From contig JAEUIE010000010.1 of the NCBI GenBank assembly GCA_016795155.1, positions 40,042 to 104,041 of the forward strand: 64,000 nt of DNA. Reading direction: 5' to 3'. Below the pieces are notes generated by a model. That model saw only the letters and a program-made list of their open reading frames with translations. It ran no database searches and was not told where the DNA came from. The DNA comes from Planctomycetia bacterium. GTDB lineage: Bacteria; Planctomycetota; Planctomycetia; Gemmatales; HRBIN36. The first letter of the stretch is position 1. Every line of letters starts with the position of its first letter. This document shows, piece after piece, positions 34,683 to 43,584 of the stretch. The translations under genes were made by a program, and so were the position numbers.

Positions 34683-36257
34683 ATGCAACGACAGGGAAAC
34701 TTGGTCGCCTGGCTGCTGCTGGGCCTGATGGCATGTTGGTGTATTCCATCTGATTTACCTGCTCATGCACCGCAGGAAGCGGTACCACCACCTAAATCTA
34801 CTGCTGAACCCCTGCATGAGTTTTGGGAAGCCATTCATCTGCAAGGTACTCATGTTGGCTATGCCCATGGTGTCTATCGCCCTGTGCCAGGAAATCTGGT
34901 GTCCAGTTCTGAAGAACTGCATTTGTCCCTGACACGCTTTGGTCAATTGCTCAAGATGAACTTCAGCTTCAGTATGATCGAGACGAAAGCCGGCCAGGTG
35001 CAGCAGTTCACTATCAGGCAATCGCTGGGTCGAGATGAAGAACTAGTCAGGAAAGGCATGGTTGAAAAAGGGCAGGTTCGTATCATCAAAAACCAGGGCA
35101 ACCAGCCTGCAGTCACCAAGATGGAGCCTTGGAACAATGATGCACTGGGCCTCTATGCCATGGAACAGATTTATGCAGGCAAAGAGCTGAAACCCGGCAT
35201 GCAGTTTGATTTCAATAGTTTCTCCTCTGATTTCAACACGGTTTTGAGCCATCATGTCACAGTCCATGAAAAGAAGATGACCGAATTGATGGATGGCAGA
35301 CATCTTCCTTTCTGGCGGGTAACTGTCAAACTACAGAAGATCGGCGACATTCAACTCTTACCCATGGTCTGCTGGGTGAACGACAATGGTGAAGTGTATA
35401 AAAGGGAACAGAACATCCCCGGACTGGGTGATTTAACCTTCTTCCGTACCCGCAAGGAAAAAGCCAAGCCAGCAGGCAATGCGGTCATTGCTCAGAACGA
35501 TTCAGACATCGGCTTTTCCCAACTCATTCGGTTGAACCGTTCGTTCAATAACTTCAACGACACACGAAGCGTTGTTTACCGGGTTCAACTGAAAGACTTC
35601 GAGGGCATTGAAACGGCATTTGCCAACGAACCCCGGCAGACGGTGAAAATCAAGAATCCGGGGGAAATGGAGATTACTGCCAGACAGATGAATTCACCCC
35701 CTCAGGGTGCAAGCACAGCGAAGCTGCCACCGGAATACCTTCGAAGCAGCCACTTCATCAACAGCGACCATCCGCAGGTAAAACAGCATGCCCGTGAAGC
35801 GACAGCCAATGCCCAGACCCCCTGGACGAAGGCGCTGGCTATTGAAGACTGGGTTCACCGCCGCATGACCAACAAGGATTATGGAAAAGCGTTCGCAACT
35901 GCGACTGAAACAGCCCGCACGCTCGATGGCGATTGCACCGAACATGCCGTACTGGCGACAGCCATGTGCCGGGCTGCAGGCATACCCAGCCGGACTGCCA
36001 TCGGCCTGATCCATGTTCCTTCCGAACGAGCCATGTGTTTCCACATGTGGTTTGAAGTCTGGATCAACGGCCAGTGGTATTCGCTGGATGGCACATTGGG
36101 GCAGGGGCATATTGCCGGCGGGCACGTCAAAGTGCTCGATGCCCACTGGAACGATACCGATTCGTATCTGCCCTTATTACCGGTTACTCGACTGTTAGGC
36201 AAACTCAAGATGGATGTATTGAGTGTGGAGTATGAAGCGGGCGTGCCGCCACGGTAG
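34683..36257 (+). CDS. Exported transglutaminase-like (papain-fold) protein
   Basis: A 524-residue protein from ATG 34683 with AGGAGG 8 bases upstream. A signal peptide or anchor (LVAWLLLGLMACWCIPSDLP) precedes a long beta-rich N-terminal region and a transglutaminase core. The core has C418 (LDGDCTEHAVL), H454 (MCFHMWFEVW) and D469 (SLDGTLGQ), the full triad. Such proteins may crosslink, cleave or amidate peptides in the periplasm. It is followed 23 bases later by an ABC-type membrane protein gene, so the two probably act together. A MoxR-DUF58 pair, the frequent partners of transglutaminases, lies 10 kb away. Confidence 0.88.
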   Translation: MQRQGNLVAWLLLGLMACWCIPSDLPAHAPQEAVPPPKSTAEPLHEFWEAIHLQGTHVGYAHGVYRPVPGNLVSSSEELHLSLTRFGQLLKMNFSFSMIETKAGQVQQFTIRQSLGRDEELVRKGMVEKGQVRIIKNQGNQPAVTKMEPWNNDALGLYAMEQIYAGKELKPGMQFDFNSFSSDFNTVLSHHVTVHEKKMTELMDGRHLPFWRVTVKLQKIGDIQLLPMVCWVNDNGEVYKREQNIPGLGDLTFFRTRKEKAKPAGNAVIAQNDSDIGFSQLIRLNRSFNNFNDTRSVVYRVQLKDFEGIETAFANEPRQTVKIKNPGEMEITARQMNSPPQGASTAKLPPEYLRSSHFINSDHPQVKQHAREATANAQTPWTKALAIEDWVHRRMTNKDYGKAFATATETARTLDGDCTEHAVLATAMCRAAGIPSRTAIGLIHVPSERAMCFHMWFEVWINGQWYSLDGTLGQGHIAGGHVKVLDAHWNDTDSYLPLLPVTRLLGKLKMDVLSVEYEAGVPPR

Positions 36258-36280
36258 AGGCACGCTTGTTGAGGTAGGTT

Positions 36281-38233
36281 ATGCCACAACGTTCAGCGTT
36301 TGATCGTGCCCGACAATATGTGTGGTATAGGCCATGGTCTCCCACTCTGTCGATTCTACTGGCTCCGCTGAGTGGATTGTTGCTGGTGTTGCTGTTGTGC
36401 CTGCTGGCTCTTCTGCTCGACCTGGCGATCACACGCGGACTGGTGCGCGATGCCAACGTGCTTCAGGGATGGGTAGCCACCCAGGGCAGTTCGTCTGAAG
36501 CTCTTGCACTGAGCAAATTGGCGCTGACCGGGCAGGGGCTGGGCCTGCAGTCACTTGCCATCCGCACTCATCAGATCATGCTGGGCGATCTGCTGCAGCA
36601 TCTGGTCAATACGTTTCCTGACTTGCGAAACAATTATGTCTACCTGCTGACGCTCATCCTTGGTATTCTGCTGTCGGCCATTCTGTTCAGCGTGGTGAGT
36701 TATTTCCAGAAAAGCACCGCAGCCTCGGCTGCGATTGATGGCATCACCCGGCTTCGCCGGGCGGTGCATACGCATGCCTATCGTCTCAGTTCCCTGACAC
36801 TGACCCAGTTGAGCCAGGGGCCGGTGATTGGTTCCACCATGCGGGCACTGGACACTTTGCAGGATGGGCTGTTTGGATGGTTCGTCCGCAATATTCATGA
36901 ACCCTGCAACATGCTCTGGCTTCTGGTATTCCTCTTCTGCATCGATTCAATGCACGGCAAACCCTGGACATCACTGATGCTCCTGGCCGCTGCCGGGCTT
37001 TACTGGCTGTTCAGTTCATGGATTACTGCATCGGCCCGTTACCAGGAAAGGAAAAGCGCCCTCAAAGCGGCGGAGGGGCAGGCCTTGCTCCTGGAAAGTC
37101 TTGGAATGCATCGACTCGTCAAGATGTTTTCGATGGAACAGTATGCGAAATACAGACTCGAAAGGTTGCTGCATCGACAAGGCCAGGCAGTGCAATCCCG
37201 CTGGTACTGGCAGTTCTTCAGCCGACATGGCCGATGGATTCTGCTCGCCATTCTGAGCACCGCCCTTGCCTTGGCACTCGTAGGCAACCTGCTCAGCGGC
37301 GATCTCCGGTTCATTCCCATCATCATGATGCTGATGACTATTGGCTGTCTGTTGATCGTCCTCAAGCGCTGGCAACACGCGTGGCTGCTGGTGCGAAAGG
37401 CCAAGGCTGCAGCTCGCGGGCTCTTCCAACTGCTCGATCAGGAAACGGATGTGAAGCAGGTGGTAGGGGCAGAACTGCTGTCCCCATTGACCCAGCAGAT
37501 TGCTTTGAACAAGGTCACCGTGCTCGCCCCAGACACCGATGAAGTGCTGCTCGATGAAGTATCCCTTGCCATACAGGCTGGTGAACATGTGGCACTCGTG
37601 GGAGATGAACAGGCCAGGCTGACCATTGCCTACCTCATTCCCCGGCTGATTGATCCCAACCAGGGCGAGGTCCGTGTCGATGACAAGGCTTTGCCCTGGG
37701 TGACGCTGGAAAGCATCCGCAAGCAGGTAGGCACGGTGCTGCAGAATGATCTGATCTTCAACGATACCGTGGCCAACAACATCAGTTGTGGCCACGAGGA
37801 ATATACGTTGCCTCGCATCATTGAAGCAGCCAAGCTGGCCCATGCCCATCAGTTCATCATGAATTTGCCTGATGCATACGAAACCCGCATTGGTGATCTG
37901 GGAGACAGCCTGACCGTCAGTGAACGATTCCGCATTGCCCTGGCGAGAGCCATTCTGCGCGATCCCACCATCATGGTCATTGAAGAGCCATCCAATGGTC
38001 TGGCAGACGAAGACAAAGTCTGGTTTGATGATACCCTGAGCCGATTTCTACATGGCAGGACGGCGATTCTCTTGCCCCATCGGCTATCGACCATTCGCAA
38101 GGCCGACCGTGTGGTACTGTTGCACAAGGGAGTGATTCTCGATCAGGGCGCCGATGCTGACATGATTCGCAGAAACGAACGGTACAAGCACTGGCAGTAC
38201 CTGCGGTTCCATTCATTTCAGGATGACGCATAA
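36281..38233 (+). CDS. ABC exporter-like protein with degenerate ATPase motifs
   Basis: A 650-residue half-transporter: a six-helix-type membrane domain (about 1-345) followed by a nucleotide-binding domain (about 405-640). The Walker A site reads GDEQARLT (441-448) instead of GxxGxGKS/T, so the lysine is missing. The signature LSGGQ is replaced by LTVSE, and Walker B ends IMVIEEPSNGL. The Q loop (LQNDLIFNDTV) and H loop (LLPHRLSTI) remain. It is therefore probably unable to hydrolyse ATP alone and may pair with another subunit or have a non-transport role. It is in an operon with the transglutaminase. Confidence 0.85.
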   Translation: MPQRSAFDRARQYVWYRPWSPTLSILLAPLSGLLLVLLLCLLALLLDLAITRGLVRDANVLQGWVATQGSSSEALALSKLALTGQGLGLQSLAIRTHQIMLGDLLQHLVNTFPDLRNNYVYLLTLILGILLSAILFSVVSYFQKSTAASAAIDGITRLRRAVHTHAYRLSSLTLTQLSQGPVIGSTMRALDTLQDGLFGWFVRNIHEPCNMLWLLVFLFCIDSMHGKPWTSLMLLAAAGLYWLFSSWITASARYQERKSALKAAEGQALLLESLGMHRLVKMFSMEQYAKYRLERLLHRQGQAVQSRWYWQFFSRHGRWILLAILSTALALALVGNLLSGDLRFIPIIMMLMTIGCLLIVLKRWQHAWLLVRKAKAAARGLFQLLDQETDVKQVVGAELLSPLTQQIALNKVTVLAPDTDEVLLDEVSLAIQAGEHVALVGDEQARLTIAYLIPRLIDPNQGEVRVDDKALPWVTLESIRKQVGTVLQNDLIFNDTVANNISCGHEEYTLPRIIEAAKLAHAHQFIMNLPDAYETRIGDLGDSLTVSERFRIALARAILRDPTIMVIEEPSNGLADEDKVWFDDTLSRFLHGRTAILLPHRLSTIRKADRVVLLHKGVILDQGADADMIRRNERYKHWQYLRFHSFQDDA

Positions 38234-38235
38234 CC

Positions 38236-38360
38236 GTGGGTTCCGTGGATCACGATTATATCGTGATAGCGTCGAGCGATGTCTTAGCGTACCACCACCG
38301 ATGACACGTTAAAAACTTGTCCCACGTTTCTGTGGGTCAAGATTCCAATCTTGACAGGGT
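38236..38360. repeat. Palindromic repeat cluster, inverted relative to 32098-32202
   Basis: It has TCACGATTATATCGTGA, TGACACGTTAAAAACTTG, GTCCCACG and CAAGATTCCAATCTTG. The elements are those of the block at 32098-32202 but in inverted order and orientation. No coding frame is acceptable here. Confidence 0.6.
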
Positions 38361-38419
38361 CACGCGGAAGCAGCGTATCGTTATCGAGAACAGGATTGGA
38401 ATCCTATTCCACAGGAAAA

Positions 38420-38924
38420 CTACTCCTTTTGGCCAGGTTTCTTCCGTGTCGATTTTCCTTCCATGTGAAAGAGTTGTTTCCCTGTGCGATCTTTTGTTAC
38501 TACATTCCAAACCATGTGGTCCTTATCAGTAAAGCGCTGTTGGTTGGTTGTGACTGCATCGGGGTTACCTGTTGAAACCCATGTCATGGTCTTTTGGTCA
38601 TTATCCCAAGTGCCTGTTGATTCACTGGTCATCCCAGTGGAAGATAACCACCAGGCACGATAACTTGTAATAGCGCGAGACTTTGCCTTTTATCTGATCA
38701 AAGCTGGTGATGGTATTATGAGTGGGGAATTCCATCAGTCTGAACTTCGTACTGTCTTGCACACGTTGATATGGTTCAATGTCAACCATCGGCACCAGAA
38801 CCTTTACTTTCGGCTCGTCGCGGGGAGTTTGAGCCAGCAGCGGTGGATGTAATCGCGGATTACCTAGGCACCAGCATAGAACAATGATGCAACCTGATGC
38901 CAAGAGCCTGTACCAATTGGACAT
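38420..38924 (-). pseudogene. Frameshifted or fused remnant: SAF-like N terminus and DUF1579 C terminus
   Basis: The 5' part (38924-38622) encodes a signal peptide (MSNWYRLLASGCIIVLCWCL) and a CpaB/SAF-like segment (VLVPMVDIEPYQRV, FRLMEFP, IKGKVSR). Just after that, another frame takes over: YRAWWLSSTGMTSESTGTW, then TWDNDQKTMTW, RFTDKDHMVWNVV and FHMEGKS. This is the C-terminal half of DUF1579 proteins, and it ends at 38420. The second frame has a stop near 38690, so neither half is complete. A frameshift or a fusion of two gene fragments near 38660-38690 explains this. Confidence 0.6.
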
Positions 38925-39119
38925 GGAAAGTTCTCCATGAAGAGCGAGTTTCTTCAAGCATAAATGATGCTGACAAAGAGGGCAAAGAGAACTGTGTCAG
39001 AAAGATTGCAGAAATGATATTCGTTACGATGAGCAGCCCAGGAATCTTTGCAATTTATCATCATCTCGGGCAAGACGCCAAACTGAGTTATAGAAACATC
39101 GAACGGTGGTTATCTCCAG

Positions 39120-39330
39120 GCTGAATCAGGCCCAAGGGGCCGAGATATGATAGCCCAGGGCATCGCCCTGGGTTCAGAATGATTCAGAACGCCAAGCCCC
39201 AACGGGGTGAGACAAGATCTGGATATTCAGGGTTATCACGCCCCTTCAGGGCTGGGTATGCATTGAGGATGTCCCAGGGCGATGCCCTGGGCTAAGCTGT
39301 CAAGCCCCTTTGGGGCAGGCTTCAGCTTGT
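39120..39330. repeat. Nested palindromic repeats (CCCAGGGC and GCCCC types)
   Basis: Hairpins CCCAGGGCATCGCCCTGGG and, inverted, CCCAGGGCGATGCCCTGGG (about 39155-39173 and 39271-39289) enclose GCCCCAACGGGG, GCCCCTTCAGGGCTGG and GCCCCTTTGGGGC. The arrangement resembles the nested block at 671-822 but with other sequences. It fills most of the 449 bases between the pseudogene and the tssM gene. No coding frame in the gap is convincing. Confidence 0.7.
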
Positions 39331-39406
39331 CCTGCTCCGCCGACCATTGCATTTCTGTATCTTGCGCGCAACTTCAAAACTGGCGCAGCGGGCTGCCAGT
39401 TGCAAC

Positions 39407-41050
39407 TTACTTCACCATCAAAACGATCATGCCAATGGTGGCAGCCAGCAGCACGAGCGTGATGACATACCCGACGATGGTCCACCAGCCATAGCTGCTT
39501 TCATCAGAAAAGGCACGCGGTGTCCAGGAGACGTAGTTCTGGTTCTCTGTCAAGCGGGAAAAGACACCAGAGACAAACGCAGTCTGATTGTCGGCTTTGC
39601 CGGTGGCAGCGAGGTAACAGCCGCCAAAGAGTGGTAGTGTTTCATCGCCTCCCGCGTCGGCCAGGTTGACACAGCGGGCGAGCAGGCGACCCAGCCGGGG
39701 GCTGCGAACGTACATTTCCCGAACCAGCATATAGAGGTGGGCATTGTAGGGTGGTGCAACTCCTGGTGTTTTCCGCATGTCAGCAGAGGAATCGACCTTG
39801 AGAATCTGCATCACCCAGCGGGGCAGCACATTCTGGCCAATCCACAGCGCTGCGTTCTCGTAGAGTTTGGGTATCTCGGCAATAGGCAACTCGGGAATCA
39901 TCGGGATGCGCTGACCTACGCGCTGCGAGAGATGTTCACTCTGGAAGCAGTTGCGGAACTCGTTGAAGCCGACAGCCGTTTCCAGATCGCAGACCATGCT
40001 GATCATCGGCATGCGCAGGTTCATCGTTTCGCGAACCAGCCCCAGTTCCGTCTGCAGAATGGGCAGGCCTTCCTTGTTGGTGTTTTCAGATTCGAGTGAT
40101 TGCCAGGGGATGAGCACGAGAATGCCGTTGAGCGGGCACCAGGGACGTCGATCGCGCTGGATCAGTTTGCACAGGTACATCAGGCGGGCCTGATCATTCT
40201 GCAGAACTGCCTTGGGAATAGGCTCCATCTTCACTTCGGTTTTCTGGGGAGCCTTGGACAGATCGCTGAGTTCCTGCAGCCTGGCCTGTTCTTCGGGTGT
40301 CAGCCCCCGCTCGGTTCGCAGGCTCACGAGACGGTTCAGTTCGTCGAAGAGTTCCTTGTCCATACCCATATGGGCAGCAGCGGTTTCCGGGTTCAACGTC
40401 TTGTTCATATCGACTTTGTTCATGGCTTCGGCGACGTTGAAGTTCATGCCTTCACCCGCGAGGATGCTGCAATAGCGACCCCAGGCGGTGGCGCCCGAAC
40501 AGACCAGGTAGATGGCATCGCGATGCACATAGAAGCGAAGGGGGGATCGTTCCTTGCCCGGGGCAATCAGCATGTCTTTGAGGCCGGATGCTTTCATCAA
40601 TGCCTCATCCCCCGCCTGATTGCGACCCAGAATGAGGAACAGGGGATACTCGGCGAGATTCACGCCTGCATCATCGAGTTGTTCCAGTCCACGCACCCAG
40701 GCATCTTCAATGTCGGGAAACTCGATGATGGTATCGTCTTCGTTCAGCGTCAGAATCAGGTAGTAGAGCAGCCATGAAAACATGTACCCAAACAAAAACA
40801 TGACAGGCAGATAGACCCATTTGAGTTTCGGATGATTAGCAAGGGCTCTATGAAGGCCGAGGTACTCGCTGGAATTCACTTCGTAAAGTACGTAAAGAAT
40901 CACGCCTAGTATGATGACACGAACCAGGATGCGTACCCATCGCGGCCAGGTGCGGAAATCGGAGGCTGACATGAAGATCGGAACGATCAATCCGAGCCAG
41001 GTTCGGATGAAGGTCATGATCCCAATGATAAAATTGTAAAGTGCCTGCAT
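39407..41050 (-). CDS. tssM: TssM-like (IcmF) protein lacking the periplasmic domain
   Basis: A 547-residue protein with three N-terminal hydrophobic stretches (about 13-28, 40-57 and 78-101). A cytoplasmic domain begins YPLFLILGRNQAGDEAL (residue 135 on), where TssM normally has a GxxGSGKT P-loop; here the loop is GRNQAGDE. The region with PLNGILVLIPWQSL matches the TssM/IcmF cytoplasmic domain. The protein ends right after a last helix (521-546), the position of TM3 in TssM; the usual periplasmic part of several hundred residues is absent. It is the third gene of tssK-tssL-tssM, 15 bases after tssL, with GAGG before the ATG. Confidence 0.8.
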   Translation of the reverse strand: MQALYNFIIGIMTFIRTWLGLIVPIFMSASDFRTWPRWVRILVRVIILGVILYVLYEVNSSEYLGLHRALANHPKLKWVYLPVMFLFGYMFSWLLYYLILTLNEDDTIIEFPDIEDAWVRGLEQLDDAGVNLAEYPLFLILGRNQAGDEALMKASGLKDMLIAPGKERSPLRFYVHRDAIYLVCSGATAWGRYCSILAGEGMNFNVAEAMNKVDMNKTLNPETAAAHMGMDKELFDELNRLVSLRTERGLTPEEQARLQELSDLSKAPQKTEVKMEPIPKAVLQNDQARLMYLCKLIQRDRRPWCPLNGILVLIPWQSLESENTNKEGLPILQTELGLVRETMNLRMPMISMVCDLETAVGFNEFRNCFQSEHLSQRVGQRIPMIPELPIAEIPKLYENAALWIGQNVLPRWVMQILKVDSSADMRKTPGVAPPYNAHLYMLVREMYVRSPRLGRLLARCVNLADAGGDETLPLFGGCYLAATGKADNQTAFVSGVFSRLTENQNYVSWTPRAFSDESSYGWWTIVGYVITLVLLAATIGMIVLMVK

Positions 41051-41065
41051 GAACGCCTCGAAGTG

Positions 41066-41749
41066 TCAATTGGACCAGCGCTGGAGGAAAAGAAAAACTG
41101 CTGTGCCAAGGCAAATAAGGATAATCGTGAACAAGATGCGGAGCATCATGCCATACCGTTCACGGTTGCGCAGGGCTGGAACGTTACTGTGCGGTTCTCT
41201 TTCTGTCGGCAGTGGAAATTCCCTTGGCATGCCGGTAAGTACTCCCGTTCTCACCGTATTGATGAATCGATGTACATCGGTTATTCCAGCTTCGCCAGGC
41301 TCTCCACGGAATCCCAGCAGCACACACCAGAGATGAACCTCCAGGGCATCGGAGCCTGATCGTGCTTGAGCCTTGATCATATTGTTCCAGAATCGCCAGG
41401 CCCGCTGATGTGCTCCTCCATAAAGAATCATTTCCAACGTCGATTCGGTCCACGCCGAAGTCCAGGTTGAATCCGAGGCGATGAAAATTTCGTCGAGCCA
41501 GCAGGCTAGTGCATAGCGTATTCCCAGGAATGGCTCCATCGCCTTGTTCGAAGTATTGGTGATGCGGTTGTTGATGCCATCGCCTATGTATTGCGGATCC
41601 TGATTCAATTCGCCGTGCCCGGTGAGCATCTGGATGAACCGCTGCTGTTCCACCTGCATGGAAGGGTTTTCCCCTTTCTGCAGGCGTGACTTTAAATCGA
41701 GCGCATGCCCCATCACTTCATGGACCACTCGTGCGTATTTATCCTGCAT
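41066..41749 (-). CDS. tssL: Type VI secretion protein TssL (DotU/IcmH)
   Basis: A 227-residue C-tail-anchored inner-membrane protein. The DotU signature is IRYALACWLDEIFI followed by TESTLEMILYGGAHQRAWRF. A middle LWCVLLGFRGEPG matches the LGFxGxY region. A single C-terminal helix (about 205-224) anchors it. TssL joins TssM in the T6SS membrane complex, and TssK links both to the baseplate. No peptidoglycan-binding OmpA domain is attached. It lies between tssK (58 bases upstream) and tssM (15 bases downstream). Confidence 0.92.
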   Translation of the reverse strand: MQDKYARVVHEVMGHALDLKSRLQKGENPSMQVEQQRFIQMLTGHGELNQDPQYIGDGINNRITNTSNKAMEPFLGIRYALACWLDEIFIASDSTWTSAWTESTLEMILYGGAHQRAWRFWNNMIKAQARSGSDALEVHLWCVLLGFRGEPGEAGITDVHRFINTVRTGVLTGMPREFPLPTEREPHSNVPALRNRERYGMMLRILFTIILICLGTAVFLFLQRWSN

Positions 41750-41807
41750 AACTTTCCTATCGTTCTTGAACCGTCAACACCCTGCTTCCAGCAAGAGGTT
41801 TCCGGCA

Positions 41808-43253
41808 TCACTCATTCCTAACTGCTGCGTGTGTTTCCGGCGGCACCACATACAGAGTGAACTGCATCTTGGTAATGACACCATCGGCACGGATGGAGAT
41901 TTCCGATTGCCCATCGATGCTGCCAGCAATCAGTTTTTCATTCAGGCGGATGGCAATGCTCAGTGTGCGCTGCACGGCGGCCCATTCATCAGGCGAAAGG
42001 GTACGGTTAATCTGGAAATACGACAATGTGTGCGAATCAGGCAAAACTCGTGGCTGATTTCGAATATGCGTAAACGCCAGACCACGAAGTCCCCGTTGGA
42101 AAATGTCATCGACATTATCCAGCGAACCGATCTTCATATTCAAGATACGTTCCAGCAGCCTGACTACCTGGTCCGTTGACAACGGACATTCCACACCGAC
42201 GAACATCTGGTAGCCCTGAGCAAGCCAGCGTGGCTCCATATTCACCTTCATACGCAGACCCGAACCGATGAACTGTGCATCCTCGTAGCCTTCTTGATCG
42301 CCACGGCCCAGCAATTCATTGATGTAGTTGGCTACGGTATAGAAACAGTGACCCAGATTGTCGTGTTCATACATAGGTAGATCATCAGGCGGCTCCATAT
42401 TTGGTCCGAGGATGGCCAACTTGCCCACCAGCCTGCACAGTTCCATGTACGCTGTCAGCGGATGCACGCCCTGGGCATGGGCCATGATCCGCAAGTGAGA
42501 TGAAACTTCATTGAGCAGACGCAGCCCTTCAAAGATTTTGCGGTCACCAGGTGATTGACTGTCAAAGGTAATTCGACGAGAGCGTACCTGCTGGGCACGC
42601 TGCTTGACGAGTTTACTCGCCCGGTGATAAATCTGCTGCAGAATGCCGACCTGCAACGGTTCCCAACCATGACAACTGAGCAGCGGCGGAATAAACGGCT
42701 CATGCAACTGTGGCACCGCTTCCGCCTTGGCGGACCGTTCCACCCGTGCCAGCGGAATCACTTCATAACCAGCAAAATCATCCAGGCTGGTCAGCAGTCG
42801 GACGTTGAGTTGCTTGAATTGTATCTGCCAGGCGTTTTGCCCGCTGTTTTCATCGACGATACCTTCACGGGGTATTTCCGCACGGTAGCGAATGGTGATA
42901 TCTTCGGGACCACCCAGGTTGCTGCGGGTTGGCTGCAGTGCGGGTACGGCCAGCACCATTTCCAGCGGGTTCTGCCGGGCCAGAGCATCGCGAAAATCGA
43001 TCGAGGAGATAATGCCATCCTGCGGCACTCGCACCAGCGTGCCATCCCTCAACCGGGCTTGCAGCCGACGTACTTCAAACCGGTAGTTCTGCAGGGCATC
43101 GAGATTGATCTCGATACTCTGCACCCCCCAGTTGTAATTGACATCCCACTGGGAGGACAAATGCATCTGCTCATGCCAGTACCTGTCCGAGGCCTGAAAA
43201 TGATGAGGCCGCAGAAACATACCCTGATGCCAGAGTACCGCATGAGAACTCAT
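41808..43253 (-). CDS. tssK: Type VI secretion baseplate adaptor TssK
   Basis: A 481-residue protein that begins with the TssK hallmark VLWHQGMFLRPHHFQASDRY. It continues with the GVQSIEINLDALQNYRFEV shell-domain segment and ends in the receptor-binding-protein-like domain (ECPLSTDQVVRLLERI, then SISIRADGVITKMQFTLYVV in the translated tail order). TssK trimers couple the baseplate to TssL and TssM. It is first in the operon; AGG lies 8 bases before the ATG. The other baseplate genes (tssE, F, G) are not in the window. Confidence 0.93.
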   Translation of the reverse strand: MSSHAVLWHQGMFLRPHHFQASDRYWHEQMHLSSQWDVNYNWGVQSIEINLDALQNYRFEVRRLQARLRDGTLVRVPQDGIISSIDFRDALARQNPLEMVLAVPALQPTRSNLGGPEDITIRYRAEIPREGIVDENSGQNAWQIQFKQLNVRLLTSLDDFAGYEVIPLARVERSAKAEAVPQLHEPFIPPLLSCHGWEPLQVGILQQIYHRASKLVKQRAQQVRSRRITFDSQSPGDRKIFEGLRLLNEVSSHLRIMAHAQGVHPLTAYMELCRLVGKLAILGPNMEPPDDLPMYEHDNLGHCFYTVANYINELLGRGDQEGYEDAQFIGSGLRMKVNMEPRWLAQGYQMFVGVECPLSTDQVVRLLERILNMKIGSLDNVDDIFQRGLRGLAFTHIRNQPRVLPDSHTLSYFQINRTLSPDEWAAVQRTLSIAIRLNEKLIAGSIDGQSEISIRADGVITKMQFTLYVVPPETHAAVRNE

Positions 43254-43584
43254 GAACGTTACCTGTTGGAGAACTGTCGAAAAGCGTCCCTATCTTAACA
43301 GATGTATTTTCTTTTGGTAACAGAAACAAGCAGAAATGGCCGAGGACTTCGGTTTCTGGCTATCGGATGGTAGGGATTGGTGAGAGTTTTCGAGGGTTTC
43401 AAGAAGGAAAGGAACAGAATCACACCCCGTAAGTTAAATTGTATTGATCAAATACTCAGGCAAGTCAGTAAGAAACTCCGCCTGGTGAGACGTGGTTGGC
43501 GCTACCGGTCATTTGCAAAGATGATGCAGAGTATGTGAGGCCATGGTTATAAAGCATGGCCTCAAGGATTTTCAATGGAGAAAC
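43254..43584. other. Intergenic region; upstream of tssK and downstream of the subtilase gene
   Basis: The 331 bases contain a hairpin GAGGCCATG/CATGGCCTC (43537-43563) just after the subtilase stop; it lacks a T-run but could end that transcript. The rest, which must hold the tssK promoter, shows no clear motif or gene. Confidence 0.45.
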
